DNA from: Dietzia alimentaria 72
Lineage (GTDB): Bacteria; Actinomycetota; Actinomycetes; Mycobacteriales; Mycobacteriaceae
Assembly: GCF_000226215.1 (NCBI RefSeq)
Contig: NZ_AGFF01000020.1
Span: forward strand, 90,006 to 154,005
Length of the DNA: 64,000 nucleotides
Direction: 5' to 3'
The notes under the pieces are model-generated. The model was not told where the DNA came from and did not search any database. It saw only the letters and a list, made by a program, of their open reading frames with translations. The translations under genes and the position numbers were made by a program. Shown piece after piece: positions 10,801 to 18,086 of the stretch; positions within the stretch are counted from its first letter, which is position 1, and each line of letters begins with the position of its first letter.

Positions 10801-11854
10801 GGCTGCCCGCTGGGCCGACCTGCGACCGGCGATGCGTGACGCCCTCGGGACCCGCGTCGAACTGCGTCTGGGGGACCCCACGGACTCGATGATCGACCGA
10901 CGGACCGCGATGACAGTGCCCGCGGCCCCCGGCCGGGGACTCACCCGGGAGCGGGACCACATGCTCATCTACCAACCCCGGCTCGACGGCGATGTCGACC
11001 CGGAGGGGATCGCCGACGCGACGGCCGAGGCCTCCCGGCACCTGGCTCGTCGCTGGCGTGCCCTGGTCGGGGACATCTCCGCCACGCGGGTCCGCATGCT
11101 GCCCGAGGCACTGCCCTTCGCCCAATTGGCGAGCCTGGCCAGGCCTGGCCCCGACGGACGCCGGACCCGTCTTCCACTCGGCGTGTCCGAGTCCGACCTC
11201 ACAGTGGTCTACGCCGACCTGGAGACCGACCCGCTCATGGTGGTTCTCGGCGACTCCGAATGTGGCAAGACCTCATTGCTTCGTACCCTCGCCCGCGGAC
11301 TCGTGGCCGGAAACACCAGCGAGCACGCGAAACTCATCGTGGTTGATTATCGCCGGACCATGCTCGGGGAGGTGGAGAGCGACCACCTCGCGGGCTACGC
11401 GGCCACCGAAGCCGCCCTCGGCCCGATGGTCGCGCACCTGGTCGAGATCCTCGAGAGCCGGATGCCCGGCGCCGATGTCACGCCTGAGCAACTCCGCGCG
11501 CGGTCGTGGTGGAGCGGCCCCCGCATCCATCTGCTCGTAGATGATCTGGACCTCGTGATGACCAGTGGGGGCAATCCACTGGCGCCTCTGACCGCCTACC
11601 TACCGCATGCCCGCGACATCGGATTGTCCGTCGTGTTGGCGCGGCGTAGCGCGGGAGCGTCGCGAGCGCTCTACGACCCGTTCGTCTCCAGGATGCGGGA
11701 TCTCGGCGGTGCCGGCCTGATCATGTCCGGCAGTCGCGACGAAGGACCGCTGTTCGGGGGTGTGCGTCCCGGGCCCCTGCCGGCCGGACGGGGCCGGTTG
11801 GTCACCCGCGAGGGCGGGGTCCGATTGGTGCAGACCGCGCTGACGGAGCCATGA
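7853..11854 (+). CDS. eccC: ESX-4 FtsK/SpoIIIE-type ATPase EccC
   Basis: A 1333-residue single-chain EccC from ATG 7853 behind AGGAGGA. Two membrane helices lie at about residues 40-90. Three ATPase modules follow, each with a Walker A: GATGSGKS (486-493), GGTRSGKS (839-846) and GDSECGKT (1133-1140). Walker B strands read VIVVDEFSELL, DILLVIDGW and IHLLVDDLDL. All three P-loop lysines are present. EccC recognises WXG100 substrates and powers secretion. The stop overlaps the next start as ATGA. Being unsplit, it resembles ESX-2/3/4/5 rather than ESX-1, where EccC is two proteins. Confidence 0.96.
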   Translation: MGDVVFTRAEKLDAPPMPGGELALQAPPELPRPTPRPLIQVILPLVMVVAVVGMVVMMMRTGMMRNPMFMMFPVMMAVSALGMLAGNLSGGNKTAETDELRKDYLRYLGQTRDLVRHTAEQQRAAALWRHPDPVELPALVGTARMWERDDADPDDLTVRVGPGRQSLASRLDAPDTGPVDDLEPVSVVSMRRFVRVHSVVEDLPVALELRAFAALSLDGDVDVVRSAVRAMIAGLVVSHGPDRIRVAVAASEGDARAAWEWLKWLPHHEHPVYTDGGGRVRLTEFSLAGVESMLGSEVSDRFAFSPSAVAVQGRAHLVVVVDGVGVTGAERLLAEDGLDGVTVLEVSGSRAGQLRDLALRRGLCIRVDNDGMARVRTENGDEDIARVDSMSPPEAERLAMALSRYRPADTVTNADGSTTTRRAPGLPDLLGIGVAAQVDPAVAWRRRGERDRLRVPVGVSPDGAPVSLDLKEAAHGGMGPHGLCIGATGSGKSEFLRTLVLGLVATHDPDALNLVLVDFKGGATFLGLDSLAHVSAVITNLQAEITMVDRMRDALEGELTRRQEVLRAAGNYANVGEYEAARAKGAALDPLPALVIVVDEFSELLSSKPEFAELFLTIGRLGRSLHIHLLLASQRLEEGRLRGLDSHLSYRIALKTFSASESRTVLGVTDAYHLPATPGAGYLKVDAGDPVRFDAAYVSGPYREDRRLDGSSVATPAARASVRPFTSWYMPVPTPALPDHDDEVIPAVTPTGDESTSLLEVLVGRLSGHGRPAHEVWLPPLGEGAPLDAAVGTEPTGAGDDRPPSWRFPLAEVDLPFEQRRDRWFVDLSGADGNVAVVGGTRSGKSTTLCTLLLSVAATTTPDRLSAYVVDLGGGLLHSVVDLPHVGGVARRGEDEKIRRTVAEVDSERRRRESDFRADEITSIDQARRRSTDKDGRPVAEYPDILLVIDGWQTFRTEFEDLEQVVLGLAADGLAYGVHVVLSAARWADLRPAMRDALGTRVELRLGDPTDSMIDRRTAMTVPAAPGRGLTRERDHMLIYQPRLDGDVDPEGIADATAEASRHLARRWRALVGDISATRVRMLPEALPFAQLASLARPGPDGRRTRLPLGVSESDLTVVYADLETDPLMVVLGDSECGKTSLLRTLARGLVAGNTSEHAKLIVVDYRRTMLGEVESDHLAGYAATEAALGPMVAHLVEILESRMPGADVTPEQLRARSWWSGPRIHLLVDDLDLVMTSGGNPLAPLTAYLPHARDIGLSVVLARRSAGASRALYDPFVSRMRDLGGAGLIMSGSRDEGPLFGGVRPGPLPAGRGRLVTREGGVRLVQTALTEP

Positions 11855-12675
11855 GAGCCCCCGCCGTGGAGACCGGTCTCGCCGTGGACCTGTCCTGCTC
11901 CGGGCTCGCCGTGGCCTCCGTCTCGGCCTCGGCCGTACTGACCCCGGTGGTCGCCCCGGTGTCGGTGCTCGCAGCAGTGGACGGCTCATCGCTTCCGCCG
12001 GGAGGTGACCGGATCGAATGCTCCGAGCGTGTCGAGGCGGTCCTGTCCCGCTATCCGGAGCGATGCCTGGCGGACCCGGTCGCCCACGCCCACCGCGACC
12101 GCCTCGACGTGGCGGGCCTGTCGGTCCCCGTGTCGGAACTACTGGCGGCGCCGGTATCCCGAGCGCTGCGCTGGGCCGGATCGCGCGACGGCGACGAGTT
12201 GGTCCTGGTGGTGCCGACCGACTGGGGATCCACACGGGCCGCCCGACTGACAGCGGCGGTCCACGGCCTGGGGGTCACCGCTCGAGTCGTCAGATCAGCG
12301 CTCGTCACGGCGGAGGCCCTTCCCTCGTCGTCGTCCAGGTGGGCCGTGTGCGTCGAGTCCGGATGGCTCCGCACGACTGTTGGGTTGGTCGAGCGCACGC
12401 GGGGCGGACTCACGCTGGTCGGCCGCGCGGTCGTCCACCGCAGCGATCCGCGCAGGGACCCTCTCGGCGACGACGAGGTGCCGCGGATTCTCGAGGCAGT
12501 GGCGACCCTGCGGCGCTCACGACGCGAGGCGGCCAGTGGCTCGACCGAGATCCTGGCACGGGGGCGGGTGGCGGATGACATCGTCGACGCCTGTGACCGG
12601 GCTCGACTGTTGTCGTTCGTGGTCCCGCCGGTCGCTCCTGTCGAGGCCGCGTCGCGCCTGTCCGCGGGAGTCTGA
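11851..12675 (+). CDS. Type VII secretion-associated protein, Rv3446c family
   Basis: A 274-residue protein starting at ATG 11851 inside the eccC stop (ATGA). It has segments such as VVPTDWG, AARLTAAVHGLGV and VESGWLRTTVGLV that recall the type VII secretion-associated Rv3446c family; parts look like an actin/Hsp70-fold ATPase remnant (inference). No membrane helix is obvious. Position between eccC and the esx pair is exactly that of Rv3446c in mycobacterial ESX-4, which is the main support. The biochemical role is not known to me. Confidence 0.78.
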   Translation: MRAPAVETGLAVDLSCSGLAVASVSASAVLTPVVAPVSVLAAVDGSSLPPGGDRIECSERVEAVLSRYPERCLADPVAHAHRDRLDVAGLSVPVSELLAAPVSRALRWAGSRDGDELVLVVPTDWGSTRAARLTAAVHGLGVTARVVRSALVTAEALPSSSSRWAVCVESGWLRTTVGLVERTRGGLTLVGRAVVHRSDPRRDPLGDDEVPRILEAVATLRRSRREAASGSTEILARGRVADDIVDACDRARLLSFVVPPVAPVEAASRLSAGV

Positions 12676-12696
12676 CACGGCCCGGGAAATTAATTC

Positions 12697-12711
12697 GGTT
12701 CCGGCGGAACC
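12697..12711. repeat. Inverted repeat upstream of esxU
   Basis: GGTTCC and GGAACC arms are separated by three bases, 75 bp before the esxU start and just after an AT-rich patch. It could be an operator for the esx genes or a weak stop after the Rv3446c-type gene; nothing distinguishes these. Confidence 0.35.
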
Positions 12712-12785
12712 AAACGACTCCCCGCACCCGTCGAACACTGTGACGGGCCCAGAAGGGGACCCCGCAGGACCAAGAGGAGGATGCC

Positions 12786-13106
12786 GTGGCTTACCTGAAT
12801 GCCGATATCGAGGTTATGGGAAGTGCGGCCGGATGGGTCGATGAGGTCAACGACGACATCAGGGCACTGCTCGGCCGCGTGCAGGGATTGGTGGGCGAAC
12901 TGGCCGGCCCCACCTGGGGAGGCCAGGGATCGGCGGCATTCCAGAGCGTGATGACCGAGTGGAAGCAGCAGAGCGACAAACTCAACACGGCTCTCGCCGG
13001 CATCGCGGACACTCTGCGGAGCAACCGGACTGCCCTGGACACCGCAGATCATGACGCGGCGCAGGCGATTTCTCGGGTCGGTGCCGACGGCCCGCTCAAC
13101 ATCTGA
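12786..13106 (+). CDS. esxU: ESX-4 WXG100 protein EsxU
   Basis: A 106-residue WXG100 protein. GTG 12786 follows AGAGGAGG; an ATG at 12781 is out of frame. The helical hairpin has the turn TWGG at residues 43-46, so the WXG tryptophan is Trp44. The sequence NADIEVMGSAAG and the IADTLR segment in helix 2 resemble M. tuberculosis EsxU. The C-terminal export-motif position reads LDTAD, so the usual tyrosine of YxxxD/E is a leucine. It should form a heterodimer with the next gene product and be secreted by the ESX-4 machine. Confidence 0.93.
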   Translation: MAYLNADIEVMGSAAGWVDEVNDDIRALLGRVQGLVGELAGPTWGGQGSAAFQSVMTEWKQQSDKLNTALAGIADTLRSNRTALDTADHDAAQAISRVGADGPLNI

Positions 13107-13135
13107 CAATTACTAGACAAGCCGGGAGTACAAAC

Positions 13136-13423
13136 ATGACCGAACCGATCAGGTACCAGCATGGCTCGATCGAGGCCGTCGTCTCTCAGATCACGGGTGA
13201 GTCGAACAAGCTGCAGGGCACCCTCGAAGATCTGCGCCGGAAGTTGGATCCGCTGGTCGCCGGCTGGGAGGGCACCTCCGCGGCCGCGTACAAGGAGCAC
13301 CAGCGGGCGTGGGACGAGGCCGCGGCTGGTTTGCAGTCAGTCCTGACTCGCGTGTCGGCGGCCGCGCGGCAGGGAAACGAGGGGATGCAGGCTGCTGACA
13401 GGGCTGCTTCCCGGGCGTGGTGA
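13136..13423 (+). CDS. esxT: ESX-4 WXG100 protein EsxT
   Basis: A 95-residue WXG100 protein starting at ATG 13136 with GGGAG upstream, 29 bp after esxU. The hairpin turn is GWEG, with Trp44. The end, MQAADRAASRAW, closely follows the pattern of M. tuberculosis EsxT. As in its partner, the YxxxD/E position lacks tyrosine (Met-Gln-Ala-Ala-Asp). It is the last gene of the operon and is followed by a terminator. Expected role: secreted partner of EsxU. Confidence 0.93.
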   Translation: MTEPIRYQHGSIEAVVSQITGESNKLQGTLEDLRRKLDPLVAGWEGTSAAAYKEHQRAWDEAAAGLQSVLTRVSAAARQGNEGMQAADRAASRAW

Positions 13424-13454
13424 CCGTATAGACCAGCGGTCACCAAGGATCATC

Positions 13455-13487
13455 GACCCCACCACCGTCCGGGACGGTGGCGGGGTC
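13455..13487 (+). terminator. Terminator after esxT
   Basis: A GC-rich hairpin with arms GACCCCACCACCGT and ACGGTGGCGGGGTC (one mismatch) closes the ESX-4 operon. It has no strong T tract, as is common in actinobacteria. The next gene is convergent, so it may work both ways. Confidence 0.7.
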
Positions 13488-13532
13488 GCTCTGTATCCGC
13501 AGTTCAGGCAGTCCAGCAGAGGCGGGGGGTTG

Positions 13533-14360
13533 TCATCGACCAGCGAAGGCCTGTGCCAGGCGCGCGATCTTCTGAGCGCGTGCCAGGCGCGGCAGGTCTG
13601 AGCCGTCGCCGCATCGTTCGCCGCCGGCGCCCAACTCGTCGATCACGGACTCGGCCCACGACACGTCGGCTGCCGACGGCGCCAGGACCTCGTTGATGTA
13701 CGGAGCCTGATCCACGCGCAGGCAGAGCTTGCCGGTCATACCCATCTCGACCGCGTGCTCGGCGGCGTCCATGAGGACCTGGGTGTCGTTGGAGATGGTG
13801 GGGCCGTCGATCGGCGGAGCGACGCGCGCGATGCGGCTGGCCACCACGAACTGCGACCGGGTGTAAGCGAGCGCGATCTGCGAGGAACCGATACCCGTGT
13901 CGCGGCGGAAGTCGCCTACGCCAAAAGCCAGGCGCACGACCTGCTCGGACTTGGCGATCTCGGCGGCCTGCTCCAGCCCGTCCGCCGACTCCACCAGTGC
14001 CACGATCGGAGTGTCCGGCGCCAAGCGGGCCGTGGTGAGCGCCACGTGCTCGGCGTTCTCGGTCTTGGCCAGCATCACGCCATCGAGGCCGGGGCAGTGC
14101 CCCAGTGCCATGAGGTCCTTCTCCCACTCGGGGGAGCGGACGTCATTGACCCGGACCCACGCGTGGTTACCCGCCTCGAGCCACTGGCGCACCTCGCGGC
14201 GGGACCGCTCCTTCTCCGACTGGCGGACGCCGTCCTCCACGTCCAGAACCACGACGTCCATCTCCGAGGCGACCGCCGCATCAAAGCGCTCCGACCTGTC
14301 GGCGGGCAGCAGCAGCCAGGAACGGGCAATGGTCGGCGGGATGGTCGACATGGGGCTCAT
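13533..14360 (-). CDS. HpcH/HpaI aldolase / citrate lyase beta-like (CitE) protein
   Basis: A 275-residue TIM-barrel protein of the CitE family, from ATG 14360 with AAAGGA upstream; a second ATG at 14351 is possible. The patterns VVVLDVEDGV, DGVMLAKTENAEH and LAFGVGDFRRDTG are the acidic metal-binding segments of the family. Relatives act as citramalyl-CoA, malyl-CoA or similar lyases, or as thioesterases. There is no citrate lyase alpha or gamma partner nearby, so it is a stand-alone CitE-like enzyme. The exact substrate cannot be read from the sequence. Confidence 0.85.
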   Translation of the reverse strand: MSPMSTIPPTIARSWLLLPADRSERFDAAVASEMDVVVLDVEDGVRQSEKERSRREVRQWLEAGNHAWVRVNDVRSPEWEKDLMALGHCPGLDGVMLAKTENAEHVALTTARLAPDTPIVALVESADGLEQAAEIAKSEQVVRLAFGVGDFRRDTGIGSSQIALAYTRSQFVVASRIARVAPPIDGPTISNDTQVLMDAAEHAVEMGMTGKLCLRVDQAPYINEVLAPSAADVSWAESVIDELGAGGERCGDGSDLPRLARAQKIARLAQAFAGR

Positions 14361-14436
14361 CGGGTCCTGTCATCCTTTGTTCACGAGGCGGCACTTCTCA
14401 CTCGGTAATCTCCACACGATACGTGCTGGCGGTCCG

Positions 14437-14472
14437 GCCTCCCCAATAGCAACGCGTTCCTATTGGGGAGGC
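14437..14472. repeat. 36-bp near-perfect palindrome, probable operator
   Basis: Arms GCCTCCCCAATAG (14437-14449) and CTATTGGGGAGGC (14460-14472) match perfectly. The ten bases between hold a second palindrome, AACGCGTT, so 17 of 18 half-site positions are symmetric. It lies between the divergent CitE-like gene and the ABC exporter operon, about 33 bp before the exporter's putative -35. An operator for a dimeric repressor is the likeliest reading; an mRNA hairpin for the leftward gene is not possible because it is upstream of that gene's start. Confidence 0.75.
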
Positions 14473-14504
14473 GACGGGCTCTCATAGTTGTGAGTGTGGA
14501 TTTG

Positions 14505-14533
14505 TTGACTCCTCACGATGGTGAAGGCACGAT
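14505..14533 (+). promoter_or_regulatory. Putative promoter of the ABC exporter operon (leaderless)
   Basis: TTGACT (14505-14510) and CACGAT (14528-14533) are spaced by 17 bp. The GTG start codon at 14540 begins seven bases after the -10, so the transcript would start at or next to the start codon. This explains the lack of a ribosome binding site. Confidence 0.55.
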
Positions 14534-14539
14534 TTCCTG

Positions 14540-15589
14540 GTGAATACACGCCCAGATTCCGCTCACGCGATAGAGGCACAGAACCTCGTCAAGAAGTTCG
14601 GCGACTTCACCGCCGTTGACGACATCTCTTTCGCCGTCCCGCCGGGGACCGTACTCGGCCTGCTCGGTCCCAACGGCTCGGGCAAGACCACCACTATCCG
14701 CATGATGACCACCCTCAGCCCGCCCACCTCCGGGACCGCGGCCGTGGCCGGCCACGACGTGATGCGCGAACCCGCCTTTGTCCGCCGGGCGATGGGTTTG
14801 ACGGCCCAGTCCGCGACCGTGGACGAGCTGCTCACCGGCCGGGAGAATCTGCGGCTGATCGGCGATCTCTACGGGTTGCCCAAGAAAGCAGTCAAGGCCC
14901 GCGCGGACGAGTTGCTCGAGAAGTTCTCGCTCACCGATGCTGCTCTGCGGATCGCCAAGAGCTATTCGGGCGGTATGCGCCGACGTCTGGATCTCGCCGC
15001 GAGTCTGGTGGCGGCACCGCCGGTGCTCTTTCTGGACGAGCCCACCACGGGGTTGGACCCGCGTTCGCGAAACGAGTTGTGGGATGTTTTGCGCGATCTG
15101 GTTCGCGAGGGCACGACACTATTGCTTACCACGCAATACCTCGATGAGGCAGACCAATTGGCCGACCGCGTAATAGTGATCGACCACGGCCGGGTGATCG
15201 CCGAGGGGACGCCCCTGCAGCTCAAGGACCGCTCCGGTGCGGCGAGCCTGGTGATCTCGGTGTCGCGTCCAGAGGACGTGGACGAGGCCGCGCGGGTGCT
15301 GTCGGGACGGATTCCCGAGCTGCACGTCGACCGTGACGCACGGCGGCTGACCGCGCCGTCCGAGGGTGTTTCCGCACTGGCCGGGATCGCTGCGGCGTTC
15401 ACCGAGGCCGGCATCGAGCTCGACGACATCGGCCTCCAGCGCCCGAGCCTCGACGACGTCTTTCTCTCCCTGACCGGACGCAGGGCCGAGCCGGACTCGG
15501 AACATCACGACACCGAGATGAACGAGGCTGAGATCGATAACACCGCAGATCTGCACGCCGACACGATCGCAGAGGAGCCCCGGACATGA
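14540..15589 (+). CDS. DrrA-like ABC exporter ATP-binding protein
   Basis: A 349-residue ATPase from GTG 14540. Walker A GPNGSGKT is at 43-50, the signature SYSGGM at 141-146 and Walker B VLFLDEP at 162-168. The switch position reads TTQYLDEADQLADR, with Gln in place of the usual His, typical of the daunorubicin-resistance (DrrA) subfamily. The last 35 residues are acidic and unlike the family core. The stop overlaps the permease start (ATGA). It probably exports a hydrophobic compound or lipid; the substrate is unknown. A 36-bp palindrome upstream suggests control by a repressor encoded elsewhere. Confidence 0.92.
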   Translation: MNTRPDSAHAIEAQNLVKKFGDFTAVDDISFAVPPGTVLGLLGPNGSGKTTTIRMMTTLSPPTSGTAAVAGHDVMREPAFVRRAMGLTAQSATVDELLTGRENLRLIGDLYGLPKKAVKARADELLEKFSLTDAALRIAKSYSGGMRRRLDLAASLVAAPPVLFLDEPTTGLDPRSRNELWDVLRDLVREGTTLLLTTQYLDEADQLADRVIVIDHGRVIAEGTPLQLKDRSGAASLVISVSRPEDVDEAARVLSGRIPELHVDRDARRLTAPSEGVSALAGIAAAFTEAGIELDDIGLQRPSLDDVFLSLTGRRAEPDSEHHDTEMNEAEIDNTADLHADTIAEEPRT

Positions 15590-16491
15590 GCACCGCAGCC
15601 AATCCGCCCACGTCGCAGCCCCCACGGGTCCCGCAACCCCGGTCCGTCGAGGACCCGTCCGCGCCGCGCGAGCAGTTCGCTATTCCAGCCCGCCCCGCCG
15701 GCCCCTCGTTTGGCCGGCAGGTCTCCGCGCTGGTCCGGCGCAACCTGCTCCACATCCGGCGTCAGCCGGAAAATCTGGCGGACGTCACGGTTCAGCCCGT
15801 GATGTTCGTGCTGCTGTTCGCGTTCGTCTTCGGGGGTGCGATCGCGGTCGCGGGCGGTAACTACCGGGAGTGGCTGCTGCCGGGGATCATGGCGCAAACG
15901 ATGGCGTTCTCCTCGTTCGTCGTGGCCTCGGGTCTGTGCAACGATCTGAACAAGGGCATCATCGACCGATTCCGCACCCTGCCGATCCAACGCGCCTCGA
16001 TCCTCATCGCGCGTAGTGCCTCCAGCCTTATCCATTCCTCTATCGGCGTAGTGGTGATGTCCCTGACCGGACTGATCGTGGGCTGGCGGATCCACTCGGG
16101 GCTGGTCGACGCCGTGCTCGGTTACCTGATCCTGCTCGGCTTCGGATTCGTGATGATCTGGATCGGCATTGTGGTGGGTTCACGTCTCAAGACGATCGAG
16201 GCGGTCAACGGGGTCATGTTCACCACTACGTTCCCCATCACGTTCCTGGCAAATACGTTCGCGCCGCCGGAGTCCATGGAGCCGTGGTTGCGGCCGATCG
16301 CCGAATGGAACCCACTGTCCGCCGTGGTGCAGGCCATGCGGCAGCTCTGGGGTAACGCCCCGGCGGTGGGGCCAGATGCTGCGTTGCCGCTGCAGCACCC
16401 GGTGCTCGCGTCACTGCTGTGGATCGTGGGGCTGACCGTGGTCATCGCCCCGATCGCGATCAAGGCCTTCGATGCCCGGACCCGGGATTGA
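15586..16491 (+). CDS. DrrB-like ABC-2 type exporter permease
   Basis: A 301-residue membrane protein from ATG 15586, translationally coupled to the ATPase gene. A Pro-rich cytoplasmic N-terminus of about 45 residues is followed by six hydrophobic segments. The motif region LPGIMAQTMAFSSF and the stretch NGVMFTTTFPITFLANTF are typical of ABC-2 permeases of the DrrB type. It forms the membrane pathway with the preceding ATPase. Confidence 0.92.
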   Translation: MSTAANPPTSQPPRVPQPRSVEDPSAPREQFAIPARPAGPSFGRQVSALVRRNLLHIRRQPENLADVTVQPVMFVLLFAFVFGGAIAVAGGNYREWLLPGIMAQTMAFSSFVVASGLCNDLNKGIIDRFRTLPIQRASILIARSASSLIHSSIGVVVMSLTGLIVGWRIHSGLVDAVLGYLILLGFGFVMIWIGIVVGSRLKTIEAVNGVMFTTTFPITFLANTFAPPESMEPWLRPIAEWNPLSAVVQAMRQLWGNAPAVGPDAALPLQHPVLASLLWIVGLTVVIAPIAIKAFDARTRD

Positions 16492-16498
16492 CGCGATC

Positions 16499-16847
16499 AT
16501 GACGGTGGAGGGGCCGACGTCGGAGTACGAGCGGTTCTTCAACACTCTCGATTCGCCGATGGTCGTGGTGACCGCCTCTGACGGCGAGGAGTGGGCGGGG
16601 TGCGCGGTGGGTTTCCACTCGCGGAGTTCGGTGGATCCGCCGCAGTATGCGCTGTGGCTCTCACGCGCCAACCGCACCTATCGTGTGGCGTTGCGGTCCG
16701 ATTTCCTGGGCGTGCACCTCTTGCGCCACGGGGATCGGGACCTGGGCGAGTGGTTCGCCGGGAGAACCGGTGACGACGACGACAAGTTCGCCGGCGTGGC
16801 GACAGGCCCGGGCCCTGGACGACGTCGAGCCGGGGTACTCCGCCTGA
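16499..16847 (+). pseudogene. Flavin reductase-like gene, internally deleted and frameshifted
   Basis: From ATG 16499 the frame encodes about 105 residues like the N-terminal part of FMN-binding flavin reductase domain proteins (PMVVVTASDGEEWAGCAVGF, SVDPPQYALWLSRANRTY, DKFAGVA). The frame then turns into basic, arginine-rich nonsense. In the +1 frame the same DNA reads ARALDDVEPGYSA and stops at 16847, just where a normal C-terminus would end. The central strands of the domain are missing. I read this as a deletion that joined the front and the very end out of frame. Staying in frame would run to 17041 through the convergent gene, which is unlikely. Confidence 0.65.
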
Positions 16848-16860
16848 GAAGACAGAGCCC

Positions 16861-17367
16861 TCAGCGCTTCTTCTTGGGTGACACCCGGATCATGATGCTT
16901 CCGACCACGGGCTCTACGCCGGCGTCGTCGACGAAAGTCAGTGGCACCTCGACGTCTCGGCCGGAGGTCATCGAGGCGAAATCGGGCAGCTGCTCCCACT
17001 CGGCTGTGACGGTCATGCCGCCGGTCGATTTGGCGGGGTAGCGAACGTTCATCCCCACAGGGATCCAGCGGTGAGTCGCGGGCACGGACGCCTCGGCGAG
17101 CATCCCCATGGCCACCTCGGCGAGGTTGCACGCGGCGATCACGTGGAAGGTGCCGATGTGGTTACGGTTGCCCCACCAGTTCGGGCCCCGCACCACGCAG
17201 CGGCCGGGTCGCAGTTCCACCACGTGTGGGAGCGCGGTGCGGAAGTAAGGGGCCTTCATGCTGATCAGCGCACTGAACAGCCGGGAGCCGAAGGGCAGCC
17301 GGGTGGTGTTCTTCCACAGCCGGTAGGTGGACGTGTTCGCGATGGGGGCAGATGAGGCCGAGGTCAT
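16861..17367 (-). CDS. DUF4442 (hotdog-fold, thioesterase-like) protein
   Basis: A 168-residue protein from ATG 17367; a GTG at 17406 would add 13 residues. The sequence YRLWKNTT near the start, NWWGNRNHIGTFHVIAACNLAEVAMGML and VRYPAKSTGGMTVTA in the middle match the DUF4442 family, which has the hotdog fold of PaaI-type acyl-CoA thioesterases. Activity is not proven for the family. It ends in a basic tail (PKKKR). It lies downstream of mftR on the same strand, 61 bp away, and may be co-transcribed with it. Confidence 0.78.
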   Translation of the reverse strand: MTSASSAPIANTSTYRLWKNTTRLPFGSRLFSALISMKAPYFRTALPHVVELRPGRCVVRGPNWWGNRNHIGTFHVIAACNLAEVAMGMLAEASVPATHRWIPVGMNVRYPAKSTGGMTVTAEWEQLPDFASMTSGRDVEVPLTFVDDAGVEPVVGSIMIRVSPKKKR

Positions 17368-17428
17368 GACGACGAGGTTACCCACCGGTAATATTGCTCC
17401 GCTCACCGATGTGCCGCCGAGGTGTTGA

Positions 17429-18025
17429 TCAGGCGAGGATCGCGGTCCCCTCCCGCAGGAGCTCGTGGAGTCGGGACTGGTCGGCGTGAGGCTCGTTCAC
17501 CCACAGTCGGTAGGCCGAGAGCGCGATCCCCAGTGCGGCGTGCGCGGTGGCGGCGGGCACCAGGTCATCCACTGACTCGCCTCGATAATCGGCCACGAAC
17601 CCGGCCACTGCGCGCCGCCAGTCTGCGTACACCAGCGTCGAGTGCGCCTGCAGTTCCTCGACGTTCAGCAGGAGCCGCATCCGCAGGCGATGAAAGTCGG
17701 TCTGCGAGTCCGGGAACGTGTTGAACGCCACCAGCGCGTCCGCGAGGGCGTCCCGCAGCGGTGTCCCGGGCGGGATCCCGGCGAGGTAGTCCAGCATCAG
17801 GTCGATCTGTACGTCGAATTCTCCCCAGGCGATCGCCGCTTTCCCGGGAAAGTACCGGAACAGGGTCCGGCGTGAGATGTAGGCGCCCTCGGCGATCTGA
17901 TCGACGCTGGTCGACTCGTATCCCTGCTTCGCGAAGAGGGCCAGCGCGACGTCCACGATCGAGGAGCGCGTGGTCGACGGGCGACGACCGGGTGGCCGCC
18001 CTTCCGCTCTCTCCGGAGTGTCCAT
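17429..18025 (-). CDS. mftR: Mycofactocin system transcriptional regulator MftR (TetR family)
   Basis: A 198-residue TetR protein. ATG 18025 (MDTPERAEGRP) is chosen; the frame extends to 18136 but that would overlap mftA. The helix-turn-helix is at about residues 39-58 (TSVDQIAEGAYISRRTLFRYF), followed by the KAAIAWGEFD segment typical of MftR. MftR represses the mft operon in mycobacteria and is reported to respond to long-chain acyl-CoAs. Here it is divergent from mftA with 110 bp between, which holds two palindromes that could be its binding sites. Confidence 0.92.
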   Translation of the reverse strand: MDTPERAEGRPPGRRPSTTRSSIVDVALALFAKQGYESTSVDQIAEGAYISRRTLFRYFPGKAAIAWGEFDVQIDLMLDYLAGIPPGTPLRDALADALVAFNTFPDSQTDFHRLRMRLLLNVEELQAHSTLVYADWRRAVAGFVADYRGESVDDLVPAATAHAALGIALSAYRLWVNEPHADQSRLHELLREGTAILA

Positions 18026-18058
18026 GACTTCAGAGCCTAGAACAGTGGTCCTTGCTAC

Positions 18059-18073
18059 TGGCACCAAGTGCCA
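18059..18073. promoter_or_regulatory. Palindrome in the mftR/mftA intergenic region, candidate MftR operator
   Basis: TGGCAC and GTGCCA arms are separated by CAA. It sits 33 bp from the mftR start and 63 bp from mftA, between the divergent genes. Assignment to MftR is by position only. Confidence 0.5.
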
Positions 18074-18086
18074 ATATGATGCAGGT

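Noticed and set aside
16848..17041. In-frame continuation of the flavin reductase gene to 17041
   Set aside because: The translation is arginine-rich and unlike the family, and it runs antisense through the DUF4442 gene.
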